Shown here piece after piece: positions 17,520 to 27,318 of a stretch of DNA of 64,000 nt. The notes below the pieces were generated by a model. It was given only the letters and a program-made list of their open reading frames with translations. It had not been told where the DNA came from and made no database searches. Position 1 is the first letter of the stretch. Every line of letters begins with the position of its first letter. A program made the position numbers and the translations under genes. This stretch comes from Ornithobacterium rhinotracheale (GTDB lineage: Bacteria; Bacteroidota; Bacteroidia; Flavobacteriales; Weeksellaceae), in assembly GCF_022832975.1 (NCBI RefSeq), contig NZ_CP094846.1, forward strand, positions 1,089,501-1,153,500, read 5' to 3'.

Positions 17520-18434
17520 TTAATCTCTAATCAGCGGCATGGTCGAACAGCGCAATAATCCGCCCATTTTAGAAATTTCACGATACGGAATTTCTTCTAC
17601 CGTAATGCCCCATTCGTCGCGCATGTGTCGGTTTAGGCGTTTAAAATTTTGTTCAGAAACCACCACATCGGGAGCGATGGAGAAAATGTTTGGCGACATC
17701 CAGTACATTTCTTCGCGTGTAACTTCAAACACATTGTTGCGCCCAAATAAATCAATCAAAACATGATAATGGCGTGGGTTCAAAAATCCGTCTCGGTAGA
17801 TAATCGCCTTGTTTTCGCCCACGGGCTGAAAGCAACAATCCAGGTGCAAAATGCCCGTGTAAGGGTCTTGGTCGTTTTTCACCAATTCCATGTCGATTAC
17901 CCATTTGTTTGGAAATTTTTGTTTCAATAATTCCACCGCGGCGGCATTGGTGCGAGCGGTTTTAAATTTGGGATAATCAGGCTGTTTGTAGGTGCCCACA
18001 AAAAGAAAATCGTTCCACAAAATCACATCGCCACCTTCCACATGCACTTGGTCTGGCACTTGGATAATGTTTTCCTTTTTCACCGAATCAAAGATTAATT
18101 CATAAGCTTGGAGCTCATCTTTTCGGTCTTCGATTAAATTGGAAATCACTAATTTATCATCAATCACAAACCCCACATCTCGTGCAAAAACTTGGTTGGT
18201 ATCCTTTAAGTCATAAGGTCTAAATACCTGAACACCATATTTTTTAAGCACTTCGGCAAAGGCGTTCATCTCGTTTCGCATCGCTTCTTCTGTGGGGTAC
18301 ACCCCATTGATTACGCTTTCGCGAGATTTGGAATCGTAAGTTTCAGCTACATTGGGCGTTGCACCTGGGCTATTTGGTGTCCCAAGTACCACGGCTTTCA
18401 ATCTTCCAGTTTCGTTTTTTATATTTAAAATCAT
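17520..18434 (-). CDS. Arginine deiminase/DDAH-superfamily enzyme (amidinotransferase fold)
   Basis: A 304-residue guanidino-group-modifying enzyme. It shows the N-terminal LKAVVLGTP strand, VFARDVGFVID, the substrate-binding EGGD, a histidine in GILHLDCCF, and the nucleophilic cysteine near the end in LLRCSTMPL. The Asp/His/Cys arrangement fits hydrolases of arginine-like compounds (arginine, methylarginine or agmatine-type), but substrate specificity cannot be decided from sequence. It is distinct from the ctlX-like gene at 37.9-38.8 kb, which belongs to another branch. The next gene upstream, a DnaQ-like exonuclease, ends 4 bp before its start. Confidence 0.88.
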   Translation of the reverse strand: MILNIKNETGRLKAVVLGTPNSPGATPNVAETYDSKSRESVINGVYPTEEAMRNEMNAFAEVLKKYGVQVFRPYDLKDTNQVFARDVGFVIDDKLVISNLIEDRKDELQAYELIFDSVKKENIIQVPDQVHVEGGDVILWNDFLFVGTYKQPDYPKFKTARTNAAAVELLKQKFPNKWVIDMELVKNDQDPYTGILHLDCCFQPVGENKAIIYRDGFLNPRHYHVLIDLFGRNNVFEVTREEMYWMSPNIFSIAPDVVVSEQNFKRLNRHMRDEWGITVEEIPYREISKMGGLLRCSTMPLIRD

Positions 18435-18438
18435 ATAG

Positions 18439-19215
18439 TTAAAGCTTATTATTTAATTTTCTAAGTTTAATTTCGGTTAAAACTTTTTTGGTATAAAGCG
18501 GGAAATCAGCATTTTGAATCCAGCCAAAATAGCCCGCATCTTTTTCCAACACATCTTCCACGCGCTGGTCTTTGTATTTTCCGAATTTAAAGACTTCTTT
18601 ACCATCTTGGTCAAACCCTATAAAACCTGCAAAATCCGCATTTTTATAATGTTGCGAAAATTCACTTAGGAAATTAATGTCGTTTTCAAGGTCTTCGTAT
18701 TTAGCCACTTGCTCCACAAAAATTTCGTAAGTGGCATTGGTGTCTGCTGCTGCCGAGTGTGCGTTTTCCAAATCCTTGTTACAATAAAATTTATACGCTG
18801 CCGAGAGGTTTCTTGGTTCTTTTTTATGGAAAATCACCTGCACATCAATCGGGCGACATTTCTTTAAATCAATATCTTGACCCGCACGCAAAAGCTCTTC
18901 GGCAAGCAAAGGCACATCAAATCGGTTGGAGTTGAACCCCGCAATGTCGCTGTCTTTCAGTATTTCTACCACTTTGGGTGCCAATTCTTTAAAAGTAGGC
19001 TGGTCTTTCACATCCTCATCATTTATGCCGTGAATGGCAGTCGTTTCGGGCGGAATGGGTCTTTCAGGATTCACTAGCCAAGTGCGGCTTTCTTTTTCCC
19101 CGTTGGGATAAACCTTTAAAATTGAAATTTCTACGATTTTATCGTTGCCCACATTGGTTCCTGTGGTTTCTAAATCAAAAAAGCAGATAGGTTTATGTAA
19201 GTTTAATTTTCTCAT
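18439..19215 (-). CDS. DnaQ-like 3'-5' exonuclease (DEDDh)
   Basis: A 258-residue exonuclease. ExoI motif FFDLETTGT gives the first Asp and Glu, GFNSNRFDVPLL the ExoII Asp, and HSAAADTNAT the ExoIIIepsilon His and Asp, so all five DEDDh residues are present. The C-terminal segment from about 200 (FGKYKDQRVEDVLEKDAGYFGWI) resembles the small domain at the end of exonuclease-X-like proteins. It is probably a stand-alone repair or proofreading-type nuclease. Its start codon overlaps the stop of pssA by 4 bp, so the two are translationally coupled. Confidence 0.92.
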   Translation of the reverse strand: MRKLNLHKPICFFDLETTGTNVGNDKIVEISILKVYPNGEKESRTWLVNPERPIPPETTAIHGINDEDVKDQPTFKELAPKVVEILKDSDIAGFNSNRFDVPLLAEELLRAGQDIDLKKCRPIDVQVIFHKKEPRNLSAAYKFYCNKDLENAHSAAADTNATYEIFVEQVAKYEDLENDINFLSEFSQHYKNADFAGFIGFDQDGKEVFKFGKYKDQRVEDVLEKDAGYFGWIQNADFPLYTKKVLTEIKLRKLNNKL

Positions 19216-19898
19216 GATACAAAATAATTTTTAAATATGATTGAAAGTAAAATATAGACTAAAATAATTGGTGCCAAGGCGGCTTTGCCCATTATGATAA
19301 AAAGCAAAATAGCAATGACTGCCAAGGCAATGTGTGGCGTGAGTTTTTTAGCGTTTACGCCTTTAAATTTTAATGAAAATAGTGGCAAATTCGATACCAA
19401 AAGATAGCTTGAAATTAGGCTAAAAATAACCAACACCCAACTTTGCTGAAACCACGGATATTCCATGGCTAAATAATACATGCCGATGCATAAAATCGTG
19501 TTGGCAGGCGTTGCAAGCCCTTTAAAATAGTAGCTTTGCTCGGTATCGATATTGAATTTGGCTAAACGATATGCCGATGCCAAAACTATTGAGAAAATAA
19601 TGAAATTCTCATAAGGGAAAATATGATTTGATTCAGCCGTGTAAAACAATAAAAATCCAGGGAATACCCCAAAACTCACCATGTCTGCCAAGGAATCTAA
19701 TTGCAAGCCAATGGGCGATTGTGCATGGAACCAGCGAGCAGTGAGCCCGTCAAAAAAATCGGCGATCAAACTGTAAATTATACACAAAAAAGCGTATTCC
19801 AGCGGAAAAACACCTGTGACTAAAATAAATATCGCCAAACAGCCGCTGAACAAATTGCTCAGCGTGAGCGCATTGGGTATGTGTTTTGTAATTTGCAT
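19212..19898 (-). CDS. pssA: CDP-diacylglycerol--serine O-phosphatidyltransferase
   Basis: Integral membrane enzyme making phosphatidylserine, the precursor of phosphatidylethanolamine. The CDP-alcohol phosphotransferase motif D-x2-D-G-x2-A-R-x8-G-x3-D-x3-D is complete at about residues 47-72 (DFFDGLTAR, then GLQLDSLAD). Six to seven hydrophobic helices follow. The 228-residue length and the N-terminal HIPNALTLSNLFSGCLAIF fit bacterial type II PssA. The downstream exonuclease overlaps it by 4 bp. Confidence 0.94.
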   Translation of the reverse strand: MQITKHIPNALTLSNLFSGCLAIFILVTGVFPLEYAFLCIIYSLIADFFDGLTARWFHAQSPIGLQLDSLADMVSFGVFPGFLLFYTAESNHIFPYENFIIFSIVLASAYRLAKFNIDTEQSYYFKGLATPANTILCIGMYYLAMEYPWFQQSWVLVIFSLISSYLLVSNLPLFSLKFKGVNAKKLTPHIALAVIAILLFIIMGKAALAPIILVYILLSIIFKNYFVS

Positions 19899-19947
19899 AA
19901 ATGCGAAGTTAGTGATTTTTTAAATTATTCAGTGCATAAATACCATG

Positions 19948-22500
19948 TTATTGATAGGTGTCTCGCACTTGTCTGATTTTGATTGTTGGCGGATGATTTT
20001 CGTTTAATTCAGGCGAAGAAATTTCGATGGTTTTGGATTCGTTTGGCAATAAATCAAAGAAATTATTGCTAAACTGAACGCCCAAAATCGGAATCTCTAC
20101 AAATACATTTTTAGCCAATTTATTGGTTTTAAGTTTTAAATAATATTTTCCGTTTTTAAATTTAAGTTTTGTATGGATTTGATTTTTAGGTAAATTCAAC
20201 TCTTTTACGGGCAAGAAATAGAAATTATCTTGGGCTAAAGTTTTGCCTTTTTGGTCTTTTAAATTTAATACTAAAAAAGCATTTTTCATGGTTTTTTCTT
20301 CGGCAATATCCTTGAGGTTTAAGCTCGCAACTTTTTGAGCTTGGTTGGCTAAAACATCGGTCGGGAAATTCCATTTTTTGAGGATTTTTCCCGAGAAATC
20401 CATGAGTTTTACTTCCAAATTCGCTTTTGGAATACTTTTTAATTCATCAGAAAATATGTAAAAATCATATTTTTGAGTATCTGAGTTTTGGTAGGCATCT
20501 ACGGCGATCGGTGCAAAGGCTTCGCGTGCCTTGTAGTGCAGTGCTTTCCAGTTGTTGTAATAATCCACGCTAGACCACGATACCACCGGCCAGCTATCGT
20601 TGAGTTGCCAATACAGCGAGCCCATGCAATAAGGGCGATTTCTACGATGGGCGAGCATGCCCTTTTTCATGCCTTCGCCTTGGAGCACAAGCCCTAAGTA
20701 CACAAAATCTGAAAAGTTGTTGGGCATTCGGTAGTAGTGTTCCATGTACTCTTTTATGGCATCGTTGCCTGTACTGCTTTTTTGGTGCGCTTGCATTACT
20801 TTAGAATCCAGTGCAAAATCTTTTTCATCGGCAAAAGTACGAAGCGTTTTTTCTTCTGGAAAAGCTTGGAACCCAAATTCACTCATAAATCTTGGTACAT
20901 TTTTGTCTAAAATTTCAAATGGCTGACGACCGTACCAAACGCCCCAGTAGTGCGAATCTCCGTAAGCCCAAGTGGCAGGTCGCCCCCAGTTGGCAATGAG
21001 TGGCGAGCCGTGGATGTAAGGCGTTTCGGGCGCATATTTTTTGACTAAATCGGGGAGAAGCGTTTTGAAAATTTGGTCGTAGGAGTGAAAGAAATTTTGG
21101 TATGCATCGGCAGGGACACGCTTTTCAAATCCCCAATATTTAATGGATTCTTCCACCTCGTTGTTGCCACACCAGAGAGCTACGCAAGCATAGTTGCGCA
21201 GGCGTTTGATATTGCTGATGGCTTCTTCTTCCACATTGTCGAGAAATGCCGAATTGCTTGGGTAAGGCGTGCATGCAAACATAAAATCTTGCCAAATGAG
21301 AATGCCATAGCGATCGGCAAGTTCATAGAAATAATCGTTTTCGTAAATGCCGCCACCCCAAACTCTTAACATGTTCATATTGGCGGCGACTGTATTTTTA
21401 AACAATCGTTCGTAGTAAGCCGAGTCTTGCTGAGCTGTAAGCGTTTCGCCGGGAATGTAATTGGCTCCTTTGGCAAAAATCGGCTTGCCATTTATTTTAA
21501 AATAAAAACTTTCGCCCTTGGGGTCTTTTTCTCGTACGAGTTCAATTTTTCTAATGCCAATTTTGTGATTTTTAGAGCTAATAGTTTTATCGTTGTTTTT
21601 AATTTCGATAGAAAAATCATATAAATTTTGCTTTCCCCAGCCATTGGGTTGCCAGAGTTTGGGCTGGTTTAAATTTATGGGGAGTGAAAGAGAATTAGAG
21701 CCTTTTGCGATGTCAAAACTGCGTTGTATGCTACTTATTGTTTTTCCATTTTCTTGAATATTTAAAACGATATTGGCTTTAAAATCTTTGTCGGAGTTAA
21801 TTTGTAAATGATTTTGTATCACGGCTTTTTCCTCCGAAACTTCCTTTTGTTCCACAAAGTAATCAGTGATGTAGGCTTCGTTTAAAAATTGAAGATAAAC
21901 GGGACGCCAAATGCCCATTTGTACAATGCGGATTCCCCAATCCCACCCAAAATGATAGGGGGCTTTGCGGGAATAAACACTTACTTTTTCTGTGCGATGA
22001 TCGTTATCGGCAGGATATTCAAAGCCCGCTGCTAGTCGTTTAGTTTTGTTGTATTTGATAGGTGAATAAAATTTAATTTTGAGCGTATTTTTTCCTGCTC
22101 TTAGATACTTTTTGACAGAGATATCGTGTGGCACAAACATATTTTGGGCGTGCAGAATTTTATGTTCGTTCAGGGTAACATCGGCAAAGGTGTCAAGTCC
22201 CGTGAGTTGCAAAAGAATATTTGGGAATTTCAAGTCATCAGCCTGAATTTCAAAATCTTTTATAAAAATCCAATCTTTATCTTCCACCCATTGTATCTTT
22301 TCTTCGTTGGTGCCTTTGTAAGGTGGTGGTAAAATTTTATGCTGAATTAGAGAATGTTGCACCGAGGTAGGAATGTCGGTTTTATACCATTTTTGGGAAT
22401 TAATTTCAGAAAATTGCCAATCTTGATTGAGTGTAATGCGTTTCTGAGAAAAGCTTAGACTCATGATTAAAACATTTAGTAAAAAGAAAAATCTACGCAT
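19948..22500 (-). CDS. Glycoside hydrolase family 2 beta-mannosidase
   Basis: An 850-residue exported enzyme with signal peptide MRRFFFLLNVLIMSLSFSQ. The jellyroll and Ig-like domains are followed by a TIM barrel with the acid/base Glu in CGNNEVEES (about residue 445) and the nucleophile Glu in MSEFGFQAFP (about 540). The KAPYHFGWDWG segment and LRVWGGGIYE separate beta-mannosidases from GH2 beta-galactosidases. It would release terminal beta-1,4-mannose, for example from the core of host N-glycans or from mannans. It is divergent from the SusC gene at 22719 and fits the glycan-uptake and sialidase locus beside it. Confidence 0.94.
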   Translation of the reverse strand: MRRFFFLLNVLIMSLSFSQKRITLNQDWQFSEINSQKWYKTDIPTSVQHSLIQHKILPPPYKGTNEEKIQWVEDKDWIFIKDFEIQADDLKFPNILLQLTGLDTFADVTLNEHKILHAQNMFVPHDISVKKYLRAGKNTLKIKFYSPIKYNKTKRLAAGFEYPADNDHRTEKVSVYSRKAPYHFGWDWGIRIVQMGIWRPVYLQFLNEAYITDYFVEQKEVSEEKAVIQNHLQINSDKDFKANIVLNIQENGKTISSIQRSFDIAKGSNSLSLPINLNQPKLWQPNGWGKQNLYDFSIEIKNNDKTISSKNHKIGIRKIELVREKDPKGESFYFKINGKPIFAKGANYIPGETLTAQQDSAYYERLFKNTVAANMNMLRVWGGGIYENDYFYELADRYGILIWQDFMFACTPYPSNSAFLDNVEEEAISNIKRLRNYACVALWCGNNEVEESIKYWGFEKRVPADAYQNFFHSYDQIFKTLLPDLVKKYAPETPYIHGSPLIANWGRPATWAYGDSHYWGVWYGRQPFEILDKNVPRFMSEFGFQAFPEEKTLRTFADEKDFALDSKVMQAHQKSSTGNDAIKEYMEHYYRMPNNFSDFVYLGLVLQGEGMKKGMLAHRRNRPYCMGSLYWQLNDSWPVVSWSSVDYYNNWKALHYKAREAFAPIAVDAYQNSDTQKYDFYIFSDELKSIPKANLEVKLMDFSGKILKKWNFPTDVLANQAQKVASLNLKDIAEEKTMKNAFLVLNLKDQKGKTLAQDNFYFLPVKELNLPKNQIHTKLKFKNGKYYLKLKTNKLAKNVFVEIPILGVQFSNNFFDLLPNESKTIEISSPELNENHPPTIKIRQVRDTYQ

Positions 22501-22675
22501 AGGGGTATTTTTTATAAATGTATGAAAATCTATTGTGATTTCAATAATTTTATAATTTAGTGAGTTTTTTATTTTTGATGTCGTTTTTTGAATTTTTGTA
22601 AGATTGATTATTCAGGAGTAGTTTGTTGTTATTGTTAAACTATAGTTTTTTTTTTTATTATTATGTATTAATATA

Positions 22676-22683
22676 TAAATTTG
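22676..22683 (+). promoter_or_regulatory. Putative -7 element for the susC-susD operon
   Basis: TAAATTTG followed by C, 35 bp before the susC start, within a 218-bp divergent intergenic region that also carries an 11-12-base T tract at about 22646-22658. No clear -33 TTTG is seen at the usual spacing. No ECF sigma/anti-sigma pair or hybrid sensor gene is adjacent. Confidence 0.4.
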
Positions 22684-22718
22684 CGGTAGATAATTATTTT
22701 TATGAAAGCTATTGAATT

Positions 22719-25700
22719 ATGCGAAAAATTTTATTTTATTTATTTGTAGCATTGGTGTCAAGTGCTCAAATTTTCACAAAAGCACAGTCTGTTACAATTC
22801 AAGGAAATGTAGTGGATGAAAATAAGGAGCCAGTAGTGGGAGCTTTGATTCAGTCTTTGAAAGAAAAATCTTTAGAGGTTGAAACAGATGGAGAAGGGAA
22901 TTTTGAAATAACAGTTCCTAAGAATTCATTTATTGAAGTGTCTTTCCCTAATCTTGAGATTTTAAAATTAAAGGCTAAGCCTAAGATGAATATTGTTTTG
23001 CATCTTCAATCTCAAGAGTTGAAAGAGGTTGTTGTTACTGGTTACCAGAAGGTTAGGAAAGAGAGGATGACTGGGAGTGTTTCTACGCTTCAATCATCAG
23101 ACCTTAAAAAGATGAATATCAAGTCGATAGATAATGCCTTGGCTGGAAATTTATCGGGGGTATCTGTAACTACTTCGGGAAGGCCAGGTGCAGATGCTCA
23201 AATTCATGTAAGGGGTGTAAACTCTTTGATTGGGAATACTGATCCAATTTGGATCGTGGATGGAATGCCACTCCAAGGGGAGGTTCCTAATTTAAATTCG
23301 TTGGGAGGGAGTTTAGACCCATCTTTATTTCAATCAGGAATAGGGAATCTGTCGCCCGATGATATAGAAAGCATTACTGTATTGAAGGATGCGGCTGCAA
23401 GTGCAATTTATGGAGCTCGTGCTGCAAATGGGGTAATCGTAATTAAGACCAAGTCTGGGAAAGCTGGCAAGGCTAAGTATAATGTATCTGCAACTTTTGG
23501 TATAAATGAAAGGCCTAAAAGTAATTTAAATATGATGAATTCATTAGAAAAAATTCAATTTGAAAAAGAGGTTTATAACGATTTAGAGGTTTCAACATAT
23601 GGTAGAGTAACCTCTCTTTTGAGGGAGCTTTCCAGAGGGCTGATTTCTCAGCAAGCATTTGATGCAGAGTTGGATAGATTGGGAAGTATTAATACAGATT
23701 GGTTTAAAGAATTATATAGAAACAGTTATTCAATGCAGTTAAATGCAAATATGTCTGGTGGCACGGAAAAGACTCAATTTTATAATTCAGTGAACTATTT
23801 GAAAGAGAATGGTATAGAGTATAATAATGATTATAAAAGATTAAGATTGCGCTCAAGGATTGATCATAAAATTAATGATAAAATATCAATGCAATTAGAT
23901 TTGTCTGGTACCTATAGAAATAATGTTAGTACAGCTTCAGCTATAAATCCATTGACTTATGCCATCTATGCAAATCCGTATGAATTGCCAAATGAATATG
24001 ATTTAAGTTGGTCTATGACTCAAAGTAGAATAAGAAGTGGGTTGAGATGGTCTACACTAAATGTTAAAAATGAAATAGAAAGAAATCAATCAAATAGTAG
24101 ATATCTAGAGGGTGCCGTTAGAGCAAAGTTAGAGTGGAAACCAATAAAAGGACTGTCTATAGCTTCGCAAGGCATAGCAAGTGCAAGAAGTAATAATACT
24201 AATAGGATAGAGGGAGAAGGAACTTATACAAACTTTTTGAATAACTGGTACGATTTTGCGGTTTCGGAGATTCTGCCAGAGCAAGTAAAGGGCTCTCTAA
24301 ACGAAGGGACTTCTTATGGAAATAGTTATACGCTTAGAAACACCATTGAATATGGATTGAATATTAATCAAAAACATTATTTAGACTTATTTGCCGGACA
24401 AGAAATTTCACACTCTATTACCAATACATCGTTTAATTATTCTCCAATTTTTGATCAATTACATAGAATAATTGGGTTCCCAGCTTTGCCAGAGGGAATA
24501 GATGTGAGAACAATCCCATTTAGTAGCCTAGGGAATACAGGTAGATTTGAATCTAAATTAGTTTCTTTTTTCTTTAACGGAACCTATTCTTATATGGATA
24601 AGTATGTGTTAAGTGGCTCTGTGAGATACGATGGATCAGATGTTATTGGAAATGATAATCAATTTACACCACTATGGAATGTCTCAGGGAAATGGAATGT
24701 TTCTAAAGAGAATTTTTTTGAATCAGAGATTATAAATGATTTGTCTTTGAGAGCAGGTTTTGGCTATACTGGAAGTATAGATAAAAACGCATTTCCGTTT
24801 GTTTTGATGAAATTTGAAAATAGATATGATTATGATAATATAATTATTCCAACCTCGTTTGTGTATGCAAATCCCAATGTTAAATGGCAAACGAAAAAAG
24901 ATTTCAACATAGGGGTAGAATCATCTTGGTTAAATAGAAGATTAATTTTTGGACTGAATTACTATAATAATTTTGTATACGATTTATTGGATAGAAAAGC
25001 CCTGGCACTTTCTTCTGGGCGAGAGGACGTAGTTCAAAATGTTGCTAATTTGAGAAACAAAGGTTGGGAGTTTGATCTAGAGGCTAAAGTTATAAAAACA
25101 AGAGATTTATCGTGGATATTAAGAGGAAACCTTTCTCTAAACAAAAACATAGTTACAGAAACATTTTATGAAAATCTAGCATCTTTACCTATTATAAGCT
25201 CAGGTAGTGGTAATCGTAATTTTGTGAAAGATTATCCAGTTCAAGGATGGTTCGGTTATCGATTTGCTGGAGTAGATCCAGAGAATGGGCATACATTAGT
25301 TTATGATGGTAATGGAGATGTTTTTGATATGGATAGACTTAGTAATGTAACTTTAGGATTAAAGGCACCTACGCCTCAGTTTTTGGGAGATTTTGTTCCT
25401 CCAGTTGTAGGCGGATTTTCTACAAGTCTTAATTGGAGAGAGTGGTCTCTTAATATGAATTTTGAATTTAAAATGGGACATTACATTCGTTCGTTTGAAG
25501 GCTTTAGTTCAATTTCATCAAGAAATCGACATATTAGTGATAAATCAAGATGGAGAGCTCCAGGAGACAAAGCTTTGAAGCCAGAAATTTCATATAACAA
25601 TGTGGCTTATAGAGAATACATGTACGATTCTATGCTAGAAAAAGGAGATTATTTAAGAAATACATTTACATCATTTGGTTACAATTTGCCACAAAATTGG

Positions 25701-25856
25701 CTTAAAAATATGCAGATAGACAATGCTAGAATAAGCATCGGAGCCAACAATCTATTTACTATTACTAAATATAAAGGAATAGACCCAGCCCTCATGGGAA
25801 GTTTAGGGTACCCAAATACAAGAAGCTACAATTTAATGATTAATATAGGTTTTTAA
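22719..25856 (+). CDS. SusC/RagA-family TonB-linked outer-membrane transporter
   Basis: A 1045-residue glycan or peptide importer. The signal peptide (ending at FTKAQS) precedes a CarboxypepD_reg-like domain (VTIQGNVVDENKEPVVGALI), a TonB-box-like ELKEVVVTGYQ, and a plug with NALAGNLSGVSVTTSGRPGA, IHVRGVNSL, WIVDGMPLQGEV and VLKDAAASAIYGARAANGVI, which are the SusC hallmarks. The C-terminal barrel ends YPNTRSYNLMINIGF. A SusD gene follows 10 bp later and a third lipoprotein gene after that; sialidase and GH13 genes follow on the same strand. Confidence 0.96.
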   Translation: MRKILFYLFVALVSSAQIFTKAQSVTIQGNVVDENKEPVVGALIQSLKEKSLEVETDGEGNFEITVPKNSFIEVSFPNLEILKLKAKPKMNIVLHLQSQELKEVVVTGYQKVRKERMTGSVSTLQSSDLKKMNIKSIDNALAGNLSGVSVTTSGRPGADAQIHVRGVNSLIGNTDPIWIVDGMPLQGEVPNLNSLGGSLDPSLFQSGIGNLSPDDIESITVLKDAAASAIYGARAANGVIVIKTKSGKAGKAKYNVSATFGINERPKSNLNMMNSLEKIQFEKEVYNDLEVSTYGRVTSLLRELSRGLISQQAFDAELDRLGSINTDWFKELYRNSYSMQLNANMSGGTEKTQFYNSVNYLKENGIEYNNDYKRLRLRSRIDHKINDKISMQLDLSGTYRNNVSTASAINPLTYAIYANPYELPNEYDLSWSMTQSRIRSGLRWSTLNVKNEIERNQSNSRYLEGAVRAKLEWKPIKGLSIASQGIASARSNNTNRIEGEGTYTNFLNNWYDFAVSEILPEQVKGSLNEGTSYGNSYTLRNTIEYGLNINQKHYLDLFAGQEISHSITNTSFNYSPIFDQLHRIIGFPALPEGIDVRTIPFSSLGNTGRFESKLVSFFFNGTYSYMDKYVLSGSVRYDGSDVIGNDNQFTPLWNVSGKWNVSKENFFESEIINDLSLRAGFGYTGSIDKNAFPFVLMKFENRYDYDNIIIPTSFVYANPNVKWQTKKDFNIGVESSWLNRRLIFGLNYYNNFVYDLLDRKALALSSGREDVVQNVANLRNKGWEFDLEAKVIKTRDLSWILRGNLSLNKNIVTETFYENLASLPIISSGSGNRNFVKDYPVQGWFGYRFAGVDPENGHTLVYDGNGDVFDMDRLSNVTLGLKAPTPQFLGDFVPPVVGGFSTSLNWREWSLNMNFEFKMGHYIRSFEGFSSISSRNRHISDKSRWRAPGDKALKPEISYNNVAYREYMYDSMLEKGDYLRNTFTSFGYNLPQNWLKNMQIDNARISIGANNLFTITKYKGIDPALMGSLGYPNTRSYNLMINIGF

Positions 25857-25866
25857 TACTGTGAAA

Positions 25867-27306
25867 ATGAAAAAAATTATAATAGCAATATTGGCTTTAT
25901 TTACAATCTATTCTTGCCAAGATTACTTAAATGTAAAGCCAGAAAATGTAATGACAGTTAGTTCTTACCAAGATGTCAAGTCTCTTTTAGGAGGACACCT
26001 AAAGTCTTTTCAAGATGGCGATACGAGGCAAGCCTTGAGTAATGTCCCAATTTTCTTTAGCGACAATAAGGATTATTTAATTACGCACTTTTATAGCGAT
26101 GATTATGATCTTGAAAAATATTTGGATAATTACATGGGGAGAAACAATAGAGGGGATTTTCAAAAATCTCAAGATTGGAAACACCCAGATATTAATGAAC
26201 AAATATGGAAAACGGGATTTAAATCAATTGGATTCTACAATATGGTTTTGTTCGAGTTGGATAAAGTAAAGGCTTCTGAAGATGAAAGAAATATTATAAA
26301 AGGTGAAGTTAAGACATTAAGAGCTTGGAACTTCTTTAGATTACTCCAATTTTTTTCGCCTTACCACAATAATAGTCTTGGTCTACCATTGAATACAAAC
26401 CCAGACAAAGTTGGAGATTACGATAAATCAAGAAAATCACAGGTGGAAAATTACGACTTTATTATAAATGAACTAGAAGAAGTTTTAAATTATAAAACAA
26501 AACCTAAACAGGGATATAATATATTTTATGATAAGAAAATTGTCCACGCTCTTTTAGCCCAAGTGTATTTGTATAAAGGAGACTCGGGGGCAAAGGCAGC
26601 AACAGACTATGAGAAAGCAATTGCCCATGCTCAAAAAGCGATGGAAGGGCGTCTTAGCTTAGAAGAAATTTCAAGAAATCCGACGGAAAATGAAAGCTAT
26701 GGTATTAATAAAGAAAAGACATATTCTTTATTATCGTTTATGTACAACGATACAAATAGAATTTTTAATCTTGTAGGGATGCCAGCTTGGGGTATGTTTC
26801 AATATGCCTCAGATGAATTATTTAGCTTATTTGATGAAAACGATAAAAGAACTGATTTATATTTCAATAAGGATAAAGGTATTTTGAAGTTTGAGTCAGA
26901 GTTTCAATACTCGTATTGTAAGTGGGATTTCTTTACTGCGAGCGAAATGCAATTGATTATAGCTGAAAGTTATGCCCGAAAAGGTGATGAAGAGAATGCT
27001 AAAAGAGCATTAAAAGTCTTTACAGATTCAAGGTATAATAAATACCTTTCCAAAGAAAATTTATCAACATTGGATAAAATTTTGATTGAACGCAGAAAAG
27101 AATTTTGCTTTGATTACTGCATGAGATGGATTGATTTGACTCGATTGCAAAAAGGCTTTAAACATAAATCTGTAGGCAAGAAAAAAGACCAAAAAGAATT
27201 TTTTGAATTATCAAATGGGGATTTCAGATTTTGTATGCCAATTCCCAAATCAGGTGAGTTGCAAAATAATAAAATAGAACAAAACCCTGGCTGGGGTAAC
27301 TTTTAA
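25867..27306 (+). CDS. SusD/RagB-family surface lipoprotein
   Basis: A 479-residue surface-exposed substrate-binding lipoprotein that caps the SusC barrel. I start it at the ATG at 25867, not the GTG six bases upstream, because MKKIIIAILALFTIYSC is a normal lipoprotein signal with the lipidated Cys at residue 17. SusD features include the DYLNVKPENVMTVSSYQD opening, a TPR-like helical centre (GEVKTLRAWNFFRLLQFF, VHALLAQVYLYKGD), ERRKEFCFDYCMRWIDLTRL and the closing QNPGW. It is part of the susC operon. Confidence 0.94.
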   Translation: MKKIIIAILALFTIYSCQDYLNVKPENVMTVSSYQDVKSLLGGHLKSFQDGDTRQALSNVPIFFSDNKDYLITHFYSDDYDLEKYLDNYMGRNNRGDFQKSQDWKHPDINEQIWKTGFKSIGFYNMVLFELDKVKASEDERNIIKGEVKTLRAWNFFRLLQFFSPYHNNSLGLPLNTNPDKVGDYDKSRKSQVENYDFIINELEEVLNYKTKPKQGYNIFYDKKIVHALLAQVYLYKGDSGAKAATDYEKAIAHAQKAMEGRLSLEEISRNPTENESYGINKEKTYSLLSFMYNDTNRIFNLVGMPAWGMFQYASDELFSLFDENDKRTDLYFNKDKGILKFESEFQYSYCKWDFFTASEMQLIIAESYARKGDEENAKRALKVFTDSRYNKYLSKENLSTLDKILIERRKEFCFDYCMRWIDLTRLQKGFKHKSVGKKKDQKEFFELSNGDFRFCMPIPKSGELQNNKIEQNPGWGNF

Positions 27307-27318
27307 AATATAGTAAAA

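Noticed and set aside
16740-22500. Defence island
   Set aside because: The HNH-like gene nearby raised the idea, but the rest is housekeeping (yaaA, pssA, exonuclease) with no other defence module.
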